From a virus, in the IMG/VR virus record IMGVR_UViG_3300030044_000053, positions 1-34,979 of that record: a stretch of 34,979 nt of DNA, one strand, 5' to 3'. Every line of letters begins with the position of its first letter. Positions within the stretch are counted from its first letter, which is position 1. A program made the translations under genes and the position numbers. The notes below the pieces were generated by a model. It saw nothing but the letters and a program-made list of their open reading frames with translations, did no database searches and had not been told where the DNA came from. Below are positions 1 to 8,205 of this stretch, in pieces.

Positions 1-559
1 CGCCGGGAGGCGCAACGCTGGTAGTAGGCGCGGTATCCGCAGGCGCAGGACTTGATGGAGCGGTGTTCGCCGTTACAGAGGAAGCGGGAGCGGCGGGAGA
101 GGAAGTCGCAGGCGCAGATGGCGCGGGCGCAGATGGCGAACTCCCGCCAATCCCCACACCTTCATCCCCAGAAGCCGCAGCGTCCGAGCCAATGCCATTA
201 ACGCCAAGACCGCTAGTTGACGGCGCGTTGCCGCCCGATACTCCAGCAGGCGCGGAGCCGCCTCCAATAGGGTTTTGCACGGCAGCGTTTATTGGCGCGG
301 GAGAAGATGGAGAAGCGGACGGCGCTTGCGTCGAAGCCGCAGCCGTAGGCAACGTCGGGTTTGGGATAGCGTTGCCATTCGGCGTAAACGGACTTGCGCC
401 CGGCTTGATCGGGATTGTCGAAGCCGTTGGCACAGTCCATGACGGGATTTGAACCATGCCATAGCCGGGGAGATAGACCGATCCGCCAGGGGCGCGTTTG
501 ATCCTCTTGGCGATCATGATGGCTTGGCGCATGGCCTTGTCAGGATCAGTCGGGAACAT
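1..559 (-). CDS. Ala/Pro/Ser-rich phage head-region protein, partial (3' end beyond left edge)
   Basis: The frame starts at an ATG at 559 inside the last codons of the portal gene and stays open to the left edge, giving at least 186 residues. The N-terminus (MFPTDPDKAMRQAIMIAKRI) is an ordinary helix. From about residue 45 it becomes low complexity, rich in Ala, Pro, Ser, Thr and Gly, so it is probably disordered. The 14-bp overlap with the portal gene implies co-translation. The position directly after the portal fits a scaffolding, head-completion or linker protein, but no family is recognised and that role is inference. An open frame of 129 codons on the other strand is a by-product of the skewed codon use. 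Confidence 0.75.
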   Translation of the reverse strand, partial: MFPTDPDKAMRQAIMIAKRIKRAPGGSVYLPGYGMVQIPSWTVPTASTIPIKPGASPFTPNGNAIPNPTLPTAAASTQAPSASPSSPAPINAAVQNPIGGGSAPAGVSGGNAPSTSGLGVNGIGSDAAASGDEGVGIGGSSPSAPAPSAPATSSPAAPASSVTANTAPSSPAPADTAPTTSVAPPG

Positions 560-2972
560 TGGGCTTACCCTTCGCCTTGCTCATGGCCTTCAGCTTCTCA
601 CTTTCCAGCGAGCCCTTCGCATCCCGATCCGCAACCTTATGCTCTCCATCAAACGCCATATCGCCCTGATGCTGCGCCAAATCCACCGCCTTGTGCATGT
701 TCTCATGCTGTTGCGTGCTGTTGTGGATCATAATCTCTTTCGCCAAATTCATCGTCGCCAAATGCTCGGCACTCGAACGGTCTGCTTGCTCATTCCTGGC
801 GCGCAACGCCAAATCCGCCTGATCCACGTCGGCAAGCTTGGCCTTCGTATGGGCGTCCATCAAAGCTGTTTTGGCCTTGACGATATCGAGCGGCTGCGTC
901 CCGCCGTCTCCCTTGCCCATATCCATTTGCAGACGAGACTTTTCAAGGTCAATCTTACCCTTGACCTCATCCGACTTGGCTTGAGCCATAATGCCCTTTG
1001 CCTTCGCCTCGTCTAGTTTGGCCTGACCCTCTTGCTGCATCTTGGTAAGCTCTGGCGGCGGCTGACCCATCGCGCTCGGGGGAGCCATGAACTGTTCGGG
1101 ATTGCTAAAGCCTAGCGCCTGAATACAAGCCCGGTCAATCGCAATCGGATCGTACAGCGAAGGCGATTGAGCCTGCAATTCTTTCAGCGCCGCCAACTTC
1201 ATAAGACGCTGTATCTGAGACGCCGTGTTCGGATCGGCTTGCGGAACCAAATTGCAATCGTCCAAAGCTTGTAAGAACGTATCCTCATCCCACTTGCGCG
1301 TCGGCTTCCTATTTTTCTGCCAGAAGCTTTCGGGATGCTCTCGGAAGCACTCAGCCAAGAGTTGCAATTCCGTCGCCTGCGAGGCGTGCATCCGCTTATG
1401 AACGCTGTTCAAAATCTTGGTTGCGCCTTCGATCAACGCAAGCGTGGTTCCCACCGGAGCATCAGATTTGCCTTCTCCGACCGGCATTTCCGCCGTTCCG
1501 CCGACGCGCTGGCCTGTTTCGACCATGTTTTCAATCAACGCCATCAACGAAGGCGCGGACTGCATATTGTAGGGAAGCGGCATTACCGCTTCATTGATCG
1601 GCAGTCCATTTGTTTTGACCTTGGCCGCGCCGCCTGGAGGAACGCGAAGAATGTTTGTGTCTTGCCTCATTCCCATATCGGCGATCAAAAAGCCGGGGAA
1701 GTTGGCATACATGCCCAAGTCCAACAACTCACGCCAAGCGGCTGTTACCGCCATAGTCGTGTTGCCAAGAATGTTGAGCAGGCCAATATCGTAGAAGCCA
1801 AAACCGGGAACGAACGTATATTTAACGAACGTGTCTTTCGCTTCCGGCAGTTCCTTCGTGTCCTCATCGAAATTGCGGACAATCGCCAAAATCTCTTTCG
1901 TCGAAACATCAATCGTCACGCGATACGGAATTTCCAATCCCGTGATCTTGCCTTTAGATTTGTGTTCAAAACTAAGAATATCAAGCTCGCAATAGCACTC
2001 GTAAATTTCACGATCCCGATCATCGGGACGCATTGATGTTTCTGTTACGCCCTGCTGCGCCATCTTCTCGCGCTTGACCGCATCGCGCTCTGCCATCATC
2101 GGCGTATGCAAATCTATATCGCGATAGACGCCTAGAATTTGCAAACGCTTGACGGTCGAAGGCTTCATCATCACGCGATGAGTTACGCGCTTGGCGTTGC
2201 GCAAATCTGTCGCGTCATTGTTGACGATCAAATCCTCTGCGTCCACATGCTCACTGACAGGGCGATTGCGGAGTGGGCAGGAATAGACTTTCTTGAACGC
2301 CGTGCCGCCAAAGCCGAGCATCAGCAACATGCGGTCTGTATCGGGGTAGTATTCTGTAGCCGTGACTGTTAGATAATGATTGAAGTCTTTTTCAAGCGCG
2401 TTCGCCAGCGTGTCTTGGTTGACGGTTCCGTTATTGCTATCATCGCGGATTTTAGCCGGCCCGTCAGTCGGAAGCATTTCGGATCGGGCGTTGGCCTGAA
2501 ACCTAAGCACGGCCTCTTGCAAAAGGGGATGGCGAACTTTGCTCATTCCTTCGACGGGAGCGCCGTCTGCTGGCTGAGACCCGCCTGGGCTTTCCAGACT
2601 TAGCCCGAGCAGGCGAATACCTTTTGCGCGTTCCTCGATCCAATCCTTGCGGCTTGTAATATCGTCCTCGATACCGCGCATTAAGTCTTCGGCGATGCGC
2701 CCTAGTTCGAGTTTGTCGATATCGTCAACTAGGTTATCGAACCATCCAATTTTGCGCTTGGGTTCATCGTTGATCGGCTTGCCGTCCAGGCTGATCGTTA
2801 TCGAGCCGTCCGCGTGTTCGATCTTGATGACGTTGCCGTTGTCATCAACGATAGGCTTATCGCCGCCATTATCTCCGGTTTCCTCGATGATAACGTCAGG
2901 GCCGAGGTCTGGAGTTTGCGGTTGAGGAAACGGTGATCTGATATTTGGCGATAGGCCGGGAGTTAGGGACAA
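546..2972 (-). CDS. Portal protein (head-tail connector), P22-like size
   Basis: This 808-aa protein follows the large terminase, as portals do, and its size matches P22/Sf6-type portals (about 700-800 aa). Portals form the dodecameric ring through which DNA is packaged and ejected. The first 75 residues are acidic and Pro-rich. The core (about 100-580) has portal-like features, for example FNHYLTVTATEYYPDTDRML and the GFGGTAFKKVY segment. From about 630 to the end the protein is long charged helix (many K, E, D, Q, A), like the helical barrel of P22 portals. The start is a TTG at 2972 preceded by AGGA at suitable spacing; the next in-frame Met lies far inside. Portal identity is confident; the barrel comparison is inference. 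Confidence 0.85.
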   Translation of the reverse strand: MSLTPGLSPNIRSPFPQPQTPDLGPDVIIEETGDNGGDKPIVDDNGNVIKIEHADGSITISLDGKPINDEPKRKIGWFDNLVDDIDKLELGRIAEDLMRGIEDDITSRKDWIEERAKGIRLLGLSLESPGGSQPADGAPVEGMSKVRHPLLQEAVLRFQANARSEMLPTDGPAKIRDDSNNGTVNQDTLANALEKDFNHYLTVTATEYYPDTDRMLLMLGFGGTAFKKVYSCPLRNRPVSEHVDAEDLIVNNDATDLRNAKRVTHRVMMKPSTVKRLQILGVYRDIDLHTPMMAERDAVKREKMAQQGVTETSMRPDDRDREIYECYCELDILSFEHKSKGKITGLEIPYRVTIDVSTKEILAIVRNFDEDTKELPEAKDTFVKYTFVPGFGFYDIGLLNILGNTTMAVTAAWRELLDLGMYANFPGFLIADMGMRQDTNILRVPPGGAAKVKTNGLPINEAVMPLPYNMQSAPSLMALIENMVETGQRVGGTAEMPVGEGKSDAPVGTTLALIEGATKILNSVHKRMHASQATELQLLAECFREHPESFWQKNRKPTRKWDEDTFLQALDDCNLVPQADPNTASQIQRLMKLAALKELQAQSPSLYDPIAIDRACIQALGFSNPEQFMAPPSAMGQPPPELTKMQQEGQAKLDEAKAKGIMAQAKSDEVKGKIDLEKSRLQMDMGKGDGGTQPLDIVKAKTALMDAHTKAKLADVDQADLALRARNEQADRSSAEHLATMNLAKEIMIHNSTQQHENMHKAVDLAQHQGDMAFDGEHKVADRDAKGSLESEKLKAMSKAKGKPNVPD

Positions 2973-2977
2973 CTGTT

Positions 2978-3274
2978 TTATCCTAAGTACAATACATCAG
3001 AAGGTGTACGCTCACGCATTTCTATTTCATTCAGATATTCCAAGAATCTACGCATAGTGTCCTTTAAGAACCTTGGCTTAGTCCCCTTGGGAAACTTCCT
3101 ATGGCTTGCCGATACCTTTATCAGCTCGTCCAAATCAGGATCGTCGGGGAACTTTTCACGCCATTCGTCCACATCTTCTCGCGTCAAGGCAACCCATGAT
3201 CGGTCAAACCCCGGCGGCGGGGTTTGAAGACCAAAGAAAATAACAAGTTGAAGACTTTCTCTAGTCTTGCTCAT
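2978..3274 (-). CDS. Small phage protein between terminase and portal
   Basis: A 98-aa protein beginning MSKTRESLQLVIFFG, just downstream of the large terminase and ending 5 bp before the portal start. It is charged and mostly helical, with no membrane segment or recognised domain. The frame is open further upstream (to 3313), but the ATG at 3274 is preferred because a GAGGAA lies immediately before it; the spacing is tight, so the start is uncertain. The terminase stop lies just inside its upstream end. Small genes at this position in related phages are often head-joining or unknown proteins. No function is assigned. Confidence 0.65.
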   Translation of the reverse strand: MSKTRESLQLVIFFGLQTPPPGFDRSWVALTREDVDEWREKFPDDPDLDELIKVSASHRKFPKGTKPRFLKDTMRRFLEYLNEIEMRERTPSDVLYLG

Positions 3275-3278
3275 TTCC

Positions 3279-4922
3279 TCATACTGCATACAAAGGAGGG
3301 GGAGAACGCCCAATATGTCTCATACTCTCGCCAATCTCCGCAAGACGCTCTGGCGCTCTCGTAAGCAAACCCGCATCGCGAAGAAACCTAAGCGCCTGTG
3401 AACACGTATCGACAAGATCGTCATGCTTTCCCTTTGGAAAGGTCCGAACCTGACTAATCACCATCTCAGCCCATTCTTTATCCGGCGCATGAACCGTGCC
3501 ATCGGCGAAGATATGCTGCACACTATACAGCCGAGACAGCTTGTCGCCGCCCTTCGGATCGATCAACTGCACGCCAAATTTTTCGTGTCCGACCGCTCGG
3601 CGAAGCTCTTGCGCAAGACTTATCCCCGCCGCCTTGCTTTCGACGAGTAGCAAATCGACCGCAAACCGCTTGCAGTCTTTCGAGACTTGCAAAACCAAAT
3701 CAGGGAACTCAAGCCTCTTTTGCCATGCGTAGAGCATGATAACTTGCGGGGTTTTCTCGCCATACTCGCGCGGCTCAAGCTCACTCAATCTACCATATCG
3801 ACTTGAGGCTTGCGTCGCAACCGCTGTCCGCTCAGACGAAAACACGCCCCAAATCGTCATCGCGCTAAAGTCGTTTTCCTGCTTGGTCGTGTAGGCGGTA
3901 TCGAGCGAGGCGCAGACAAAATCCAGCGGCGGATATTTGTCCTCTGTCCAAAGCTGCCACCATTCGTCCTTGATGACGCCGCCACCGCGAGGCGCAGGCT
4001 CTTGGGCGAACTGCGCGGCTGCACCATATGGTCCTAGCGAAGCCTCATCACGATTTACTACGTCGAGCGGAAACCGCTCTGGGAAAAACAATTCGCCCTC
4101 GACCTCGCGCGGATCGCACGTTCCCAACAGCGTCGGGCCAGCTCGGCGCGGATCGAACCGCATCGGCAACATCACATGATCCCAAAGGCCGGGCGTCTTT
4201 TTGTTTAACTCGTCTAGGATGACGCCAGATATGTCTCCTTCGTGAAGGCGCTGCATAATGCAAATAATCACGCTTTTTATCGGATCGTTAAGGCGCGTCG
4301 GGATGGCTTCAAGAAAGTTGTTCACTTCCGATTGCATCGAAACTTCTGACGTGGCGCTCTCGACCGAATGAGGATCGTCAATCATCACGTAATCGGCTCG
4401 AATGCCTGTCAGCGAGCCAATGGCGGTTGCAATGCGAAAGCCCGTCGCCTCGTTGGCAAAGTTCAGCTTGCCGCGTTGATCCTGACTGATCTTGACCTTA
4501 TCGCCCCAACGAGCTTGAAACCAATCCGACGTAACCAGCGTCCGCATTTTGTAGGCGTCGCGAGCGGAAAGATTTTCAATCTTATGAGCCGCGCAAAGAA
4601 AACGCATGTGCGGCTTGTTTCGCGGCCCCCAAACCCAGGCCGGAAAGAACACGTTGAGCAGGAGGCTTTTCATACCGCCTGGCGGCAGATTGATTAGCAG
4701 GCGGTTATATGGCCTCCCGTTGACTTCTACGCCTTCGTCAATCGCCTCCAGGTGTTCGGCGATCATGTCCAAATGCCAGTTGTGGACATAAGGCGCGGAC
4801 GGTTCTAGGACGTGCCATGCGCGTTTGATGAAGTAGACGAGCGATCTTTCGCATCGGTCGCGTTCTAGGTCGAATAGCATTCGGGTTGGATTGACGCCGA
4901 ACGGAAGTTCAATCTTGGACAA
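3279..4922 (-). CDS. terL: Terminase large subunit (packaging ATPase and nuclease)
   Basis: A 547-aa two-domain packaging motor. The ATPase domain has a Walker A at about 79-86 (LPPGGMKS), a Walker B with catalytic acids at about 179-186 (VMIDDPHS) and a coupling region near 218-226. The RNase H-like nuclease domain has its acidic residues at D341 (SLDTAYTTK), E428 (LLLVESK) and D501/D502 (KHDDLVDT). It drives ATP-dependent DNA translocation through the portal and cuts the concatemer. It sits downstream of the small terminase and upstream of the portal. An upstream in-frame stop restricts the start to TTG 4922 or ATG 4880; TTG is used here because it preserves the short overlap with the preceding gene. 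Length is typical for Terminase_6-type proteins. Confidence 0.93.
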   Translation of the reverse strand: MSKIELPFGVNPTRMLFDLERDRCERSLVYFIKRAWHVLEPSAPYVHNWHLDMIAEHLEAIDEGVEVNGRPYNRLLINLPPGGMKSLLLNVFFPAWVWGPRNKPHMRFLCAAHKIENLSARDAYKMRTLVTSDWFQARWGDKVKISQDQRGKLNFANEATGFRIATAIGSLTGIRADYVMIDDPHSVESATSEVSMQSEVNNFLEAIPTRLNDPIKSVIICIMQRLHEGDISGVILDELNKKTPGLWDHVMLPMRFDPRRAGPTLLGTCDPREVEGELFFPERFPLDVVNRDEASLGPYGAAAQFAQEPAPRGGGVIKDEWWQLWTEDKYPPLDFVCASLDTAYTTKQENDFSAMTIWGVFSSERTAVATQASSRYGRLSELEPREYGEKTPQVIMLYAWQKRLEFPDLVLQVSKDCKRFAVDLLLVESKAAGISLAQELRRAVGHEKFGVQLIDPKGGDKLSRLYSVQHIFADGTVHAPDKEWAEMVISQVRTFPKGKHDDLVDTCSQALRFLRDAGLLTRAPERLAEIGESMRHIGRSPPPLYAV

Positions 4923-5145
4923 GCTTCACAGCCGCATTTCGTTTAGTCTTAACCCTGAGATTGTATGTCGGATCGTTTCGCCAATACGATTCCTTAGCCG
5001 GATGAACCGTGCCATCTGGCATAAACTTTTTAGCGCAATAGGATTGAACCCATTTATGGCTAACCATGCGCTTCGCAACGCTATCGTAAAGCGGCATGTT
5101 TGGATCGCGCCAGTCTAAGCGAGTGTCAGGTGGAAGTCGGCGCAA
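4909..5145 (-). CDS. Small phage protein, possible 3' half of a frameshifted gene
   Basis: A 78-aa frame beginning at TTG 5145, overlapping the TerL start by 14 bp. The sequence (LPPDTRLDWRDPNMPLYDSV, then a YWRNDPTY segment) looks like a genuine soluble protein. The frame is open upstream of the TTG to about 5180 without an ATG, and that extra stretch (WGLLDLRRLPPD) also looks protein-like. The upstream frame 5126-5224 may supply the real N-terminus through a +1 shift or one-base indel at a GGGG run. Function unknown. Confidence 0.6.
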   Translation of the reverse strand: MRRLPPDTRLDWRDPNMPLYDSVAKRMVSHKWVQSYCAKKFMPDGTVHPAKESYWRNDPTYNLRVKTKRNAAVKLVQD

Positions 5146-5224
5146 ATCTAACAGGCCCCAGAATGTGATGCAAGGCGGTAGCTAATGCGGCTAGAGATAC
5201 GCGGGAGAGAAGGGCGGATTTCAT
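5126..5224 (-). CDS. 32-aa frame with hydrophobic N-terminus, overlapping both neighbours
   Basis: The ATG overlaps the stop of the upstream gene as TGATG, a classic re-initiation arrangement. The product starts MKSALLSRVSLAALATALHH, which resembles a short signal or membrane sequence, and ends after 32 codons at 5126. It may be a stand-alone tiny protein, or the true N-terminus of the protein encoded by 4909-5145, because removing one base from the GGGG run gives ...HILGLLDLRRLPPD in a continuous frame. There is no independent evidence for either reading. Confidence 0.45.
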   Translation of the reverse strand: MKSALLSRVSLAALATALHHILGPVRFAPTST

Positions 5225-5502
5225 CACACTCCCCAATTCTTCGGATCGAACGGATCATGCTTTGGCTCAAAGCTATCAGGGCCAGATGGCTCGGCAGTTT
5301 CAAACGTATTGCCTTCGCCATAGACCACGACCGCATTGCGACGAACTTCCTCTGCCGTTTTATCGCCGCCCACCATGAAACCAGGACCGACTGCCGACAT
5401 TGTAATCACCTCTTGCGTAGGCTTTCCGTACATATCCCAGCCGGTCAATACATATTCGCCAGTCATATGCCTCAGGAGCATATCACGAATCTCTTTACTC
5501 AT
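5224..5502 (-). CDS. Conserved-looking small phage protein (92 aa)
   Basis: MSKEIRDMLLRHMTGEYVLT starts after a strong GGGAGG ribosome-binding site about 8 bp upstream. The protein is soluble, acidic and ends with a DPFDPKNWGV tail; there is no membrane segment. It overlaps the preceding 52-aa gene by ATGA and the following 32-aa frame by TGATG, so it belongs to the chain of small genes between the two terminase genes. No domain recognised. Confidence 0.75.
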   Translation of the reverse strand: MSKEIRDMLLRHMTGEYVLTGWDMYGKPTQEVITMSAVGPGFMVGGDKTAEEVRRNAVVVYGEGNTFETAEPSGPDSFEPKHDPFDPKNWGV

Positions 5503-5657
5503 TTCTCTGCCTCCCTCAAGACAGACCGCAGTCGAAAGATCATCGGCCTGCCAGCAACCGCGCTACCGAGGCCGTGCGTGTTTGCGATTGCCGGCGTCGC
5601 GAACGAGACGGCAATCGCTAAGGCGAGATAGTTCACGGAAACGGCGCGAATACTCAT
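5499..5657 (-). CDS. 52-aa putative secreted or membrane-anchored small protein
   Basis: The frame starts at ATG 5657, overlapping the upstream stop as ATGA, and ends in the TGA overlapping the next ATG. The N-terminus (MSIRAVSVNYLALAIAVSFA, followed by TPAIANTHG) has a short basic start, a hydrophobic core and an A-x-A-like site, as in a Sec signal peptide. The mature part would be about 27 residues and basic. Overlaps at both ends argue that it is real although very short. A role at the cell envelope is only a guess. Confidence 0.6.
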   Translation of the reverse strand: MSIRAVSVNYLALAIAVSFATPAIANTHGLGSAVAGRPMIFRLRSVLREAEK

Positions 5658-5860
5658 CCGACGCTCCCAGATATTGCGCCAGTCGGCATACGAAATCGAA
5701 AGCGTTTCGATTTGCTCGACAAAATCTTCCCGATGATAAAAGCCTGTTCTTTTTTCAGACCATCAACGGTCATTTTGAAACCGTTAGGGCCACGAACGCA
5801 CCAAGCGCCAGGACCAGCATCATGATCTCGCGAACAAAAATACGGGTCTACGTCACTCAT
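5654..5860 (-). CDS. Small cysteine-containing phage protein (68 aa)
   Basis: MSDVDPYFCSRDHDAGPGAW, then CVRGPNGFKMTVDG: a compact protein with two Cys, a Gly/Pro-rich beta-like first half and a basic C-terminus (SSKSKRFRFRM). It ends in an ATGA overlap with the 52-aa gene. No clear ribosome-binding site precedes ATG 5860, so coupling to the gene upstream (stop at 5868) is likely. No known domain is recognised. Confidence 0.6.
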   Translation of the reverse strand: MSDVDPYFCSRDHDAGPGAWCVRGPNGFKMTVDGLKKEQAFIIGKILSSKSKRFRFRMPTGAISGSVG

Positions 5861-5867
5861 AGGTAGT

Positions 5868-6128
5868 TCACGGATTAGGCGCAGCAGGCGCGGGCGTCAA
5901 AGCCGCGATCTCCGCATCCACCTTCGCGCCTTCGGCCTGGATGGTCGCCTTGATCGCATCGAGCGCGGTCGGATCAGCGCCAGCAGCTTGAGCCGCAGCC
6001 TGAGCCGCCGCAACCTGAGCCTGCAACGCCGCGAGCGTCGCCGGAATGCCCTGGACAATTGCGATCAGCGCGTCGATTTTGGTATCTTCGGCCGCGACGG
6101 CGGCAGCGATATCGGATGCAGTAGCCAT
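5868..6128 (-). CDS. Ala-rich coiled-coil protein with possible second, membrane-anchored start
   Basis: The main start (ATG 6128, 86 aa) has an AGGAG 7 bp upstream and gives MATASDIAAAVAAEDTKIDA followed by long Ala/Gln-rich heptads ending in TPAPAAPNP. It is probably an all-helical oligomer. The frame is also open to an ATG at 6191 that overlaps the TerS stop as ATGA; that longer form adds about 21 residues with a hydrophobic segment (MIYDILTLIGVVAILI). Both starts may be used. Similar Ala-rich coiled coils occur near phage head genes; function unknown. Confidence 0.7.
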   Translation of the reverse strand: MATASDIAAAVAAEDTKIDALIAIVQGIPATLAALQAQVAAAQAAAQAAGADPTALDAIKATIQAEGAKVDAEIAALTPAPAAPNP

Positions 6129-6187
6129 TAGTTTCTCCTGTCGAATTAGAATTGCCACAACGCCGATTAGCGTTAGGATATCATATA

Positions 6188-6715
6188 TCATTCCTCGTGC
6201 TCGATCACAGGGCCGCCCAACTGCGCCACAGTCTCACGCAACGCTCCCTCCAACGCATCAAGCTGTTCGTCCGTCAACGTAGAAATGTCAAGCTTGCGCG
6301 TATGTTCCACCTTGACCGTGGACGTGCTTTCAACCGTGGTTTTGTCGCCATATTTCTTAGGAGACATGCGGCCCAGAACCCATTTGCGGGCATCCAATCG
6401 GATTTGCGTGCGCCTGATCGCCTCGCCGTTTTCCTCATATCCGACCGCGCCTTTGCCCTCTCGCTCCATCCAATCGTTTATGGCATTGTCCGATATATCA
6501 AGCATTTCATCAAAGATGGCGTCAGCTTGGGCTTCCCGCGCGCGTGCATACTGCTCACGGAAATTGTGGTTTGCTGGATTTCCGAGCCATCGCATGACAG
6601 CGGAAACGCTCGGCATAAACTCGTCTTTGCAGATTGATCGTAGGCTTTCGCCGTTCGCAATCCGATCACATATTTCGTCTGCAATTATGTCTGTGTAATC
6701 AGATTTACGCGGCAT
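6188..6715 (-). CDS. terS: Terminase small subunit (Sf6-type)
   Basis: A 175-aa DNA-recognition subunit of the packaging terminase. The N-terminal helix-turn-helix (about 8-50: IADEICDRIANGESLRSICK, then MPSVSAVMRWL) fits the Sf6 gp1 family. The signature RAREAQADAIFDEMLDI (about 59-75) and the C-terminal DARKWVLGRMSPKKYGDK (about 107-124) match that family closely. The central helices would form the oligomeric ring, and the acidic tail (about 145-175) probably contacts TerL. Its stop overlaps the next possible start as ATGA. Confidence 0.88.
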   Translation of the reverse strand: MPRKSDYTDIIADEICDRIANGESLRSICKDEFMPSVSAVMRWLGNPANHNFREQYARAREAQADAIFDEMLDISDNAINDWMEREGKGAVGYEENGEAIRRTQIRLDARKWVLGRMSPKKYGDKTTVESTSTVKVEHTRKLDISTLTDEQLDALEGALRETVAQLGGPVIEHEE

Positions 6716-6863
6716 GGTTCCACGGGTCGCCTACAATCGCTTGCGGAACTGCATATTTATGCGCAACGCGCCACCAGAAGCCATATGCTCTGAAATAATG
6801 CGGCTTGTACGTTGGATTTGGCCTACAAGCCGGCGCGACAAAATATCCAAACTGTCCGGTCAT
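6705..6863 (-). CDS. 52-aa aromatic-rich small phage protein
   Basis: ATG 6863 to TAA 6705, overlapping the TerS start by 11 bp in another frame. The product (MTGQFGYFVAPACRPNPTYK, then PHYFRAYGFWWRVAHKYAV) is unusually rich in Phe, Tyr, Trp and Pro. It fills what would otherwise be a 157-bp gap in a tightly packed operon, which is the main argument that it is real. The ribosome-binding site is weak (GTGAG). Function unknown. Confidence 0.5.
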   Translation of the reverse strand: MTGQFGYFVAPACRPNPTYKPHYFRAYGFWWRVAHKYAVPQAIVGDPWNHAA

Positions 6864-6872
6864 AAGATTTAC

Positions 6873-7085
6873 TCACGGATCGAACGGAAAAGAAAGACGG
6901 TCATCATTGTGCGACATAGCGCACGCGAGAGTATCCGACATGGAAACCACGATATTATCTCCACGCAATCTATCATTTTCCTCTCTCAAAGATTTAATCT
7001 CCGCATGCAGAGCTTCGACAGTTTGCGCGAGAAGTTCGTAGCTTGCGCGATAATCACGCGCTGGAGTTGATAGCATCAGGTTCAT
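6873..7085 (-). CDS. Small coiled-coil protein (70 aa)
   Basis: The start at ATG 7085 is chosen over an upstream ATG (7112) because GAGGGA sits 8 bp before it. Residues about 10-45 form a leucine-rich coiled coil (LLAQTVEALHAEIKSLREEN). The gene starts inside the 3' end of the preceding one (32-bp overlap). It lies two genes upstream of TerS. No function is recognised; it may be a small regulatory or structural adaptor. Confidence 0.65.
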   Translation of the reverse strand: MNLMLSTPARDYRASYELLAQTVEALHAEIKSLREENDRLRGDNIVVSMSDTLACAMSHNDDRLSFPFDP

Positions 7086-7569
7086 TTGTTTTTCCCTCGA
7101 TAGGTCTAACATGACCGCCTGCGATACGTTTAGCCTTACGCGCCCATTCTGCGGCTGTTTCTTCGTCGAGAACGCGGGCTATTTCGCGATAAGTTCGGCG
7201 ATGAGATGGCAACACCCAGTTTGGGATTTCAATCGATCTTGCGTGCATACTTGCGTACCAAGCACTTTTACGCTGTCCTTCAAGTTCAGGATTGTTCCGT
7301 CTTGCAATACATCTTTCGGAATAAGCTTTTAGAGCCGCTTCGGAATATTTAATTCGAGGCTCAAAGCCTTCGACGATATGCCATACAAGTTTTTTCTTAC
7401 CGGCTATATTTACTAATGTTGGATGTTCGGTTGATACGACTACGCCTGATTTTTTCATTTTATACAACATTAAACAAACTAATTTATACGGCTGATTTAC
7501 GATTACGCTGATTTCTGCGGAAGTTGTTGCGCCGCCTCGAATGGCGGAAAGGACTTGATCGCGCGTCAT
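7054..7569 (-). CDS. Winged-helix DNA-binding protein upstream of terminase
   Basis: A 171-aa protein. Residues 1-50 form a winged helix (MTRDQVLSAIRGGATTSAEI, then YKLVCLMLYKMKKSGVV), a layout shared with the 116-aa protein at 19010-19360. The rest is basic, with a SRRTYR-like stretch, and ends in an acidic tail. ATG 7569 lacks a good ribosome-binding site. An 8-codon frame (MTAELRLS) from 7592 ends in a TGA overlapping this ATG and could couple initiation. It may regulate late genes or take part in packaging; specific role unknown. Confidence 0.7.
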   Translation of the reverse strand: MTRDQVLSAIRGGATTSAEISVIVNQPYKLVCLMLYKMKKSGVVVSTEHPTLVNIAGKKKLVWHIVEGFEPRIKYSEAALKAYSERCIARRNNPELEGQRKSAWYASMHARSIEIPNWVLPSHRRTYREIARVLDEETAAEWARKAKRIAGGHVRPIEGKTNEPDAINSSA

Positions 7570-7617
7570 GATAGGCGCAATTCGGCTGTCATGGTAAGCC
7601 TGTTTTTCACAAATTTT

Positions 7618-8205
7618 TCAGTCATTGTCAATTGTCCTTCGAGGCGTCGTTTTGAAATGATTAGCGAGCTTGTAGAGGGATTTCAGCGCGAGGTCGCGTT
7701 CGGATGATGCAGGGTCGCGATCTTCAATGGTTAGGCGATCCATAATTCCGATTGCAATTCTGGAATTTAATGCGTGTTCGGCGTCTTTTCGGCGTTGGAT
7801 GGCGAGTGCGTTTGCGGCGGCGATTTGATCTTCGGTTTTGCCTTCGCCGGTTCCGGGGCCTCTATCGGGAACGTTGAGATCGAGGGATTGCTGATAGGCT
7901 CGGGTCATTTCGTGCCAGAGGTTGCCCGCGAGCCATAGCGGCGTTCCCAGTCCGCTGCAATATCGCCCTAGGGCTGTACCCGCCCGCTCGCTACGCGGGT
8001 CGCTGACGCCCCTTCTGTGCGGCTGGGCTAGGACGACAGCCAGCGTCTCGACTTCGGTCTGTGCGGCCTCCGCAGAGGCATTGAAACGTTCGTGCGAAAA
8101 TCCCGAAATTCGAGTTTGGGTTGGCCGATCCGGGTTGGATCGTCGGACGATGTGGCGTGACCGCTCGCCTGGGCGGCAGATGGTGATGTTTGGACTGGCG
8201 CTCAT
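7618..8205 (-). CDS. Phage protein of unknown function, first gene of the packaging operon
   Basis: A 195-aa protein starting MSASPNITICRPGERSRHIV. ATG 8205 has AGGAGA 8 bp upstream, while the frame extends a few codons further without one. The middle (about 70-110: ERAGTALGRYCSGLGTPLWL) and the helical C-terminus (ERDLALKSLYKLANHF) suggest a folded helical protein. It lies directly downstream of the AT-rich gene-free block, so it is probably the first cistron of the leftward late transcript. No catalytic motif is seen. Confidence 0.7.
   Translation of the reverse strand: MSASPNITICRPGERSRHIVRRSNPDRPTQTRISGFSHERFNASAEAAQTEVETLAVVLAQPHRRGVSDPRSERAGTALGRYCSGLGTPLWLAGNLWHEMTRAYQQSLDLNVPDRGPGTGEGKTEDQIAAANALAIQRRKDAEHALNSRIAIGIMDRLTIEDRDPASSERDLALKSLYKLANHFKTTPRRTIDND

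Noticed and set aside
63-452. 129-codon plus-strand frame at the left edge
   Set aside because: It is the complement of the Ala/Pro-rich leftward protein that overlaps the portal stop; low complexity and no ribosome-binding site in operon context.
1335-2036. Long open frame (233 codons) on the plus strand opposite the portal gene
   Set aside because: It lies fully antisense to a confident portal protein; its product is Arg/His-rich without domain features, typical of shadow frames.
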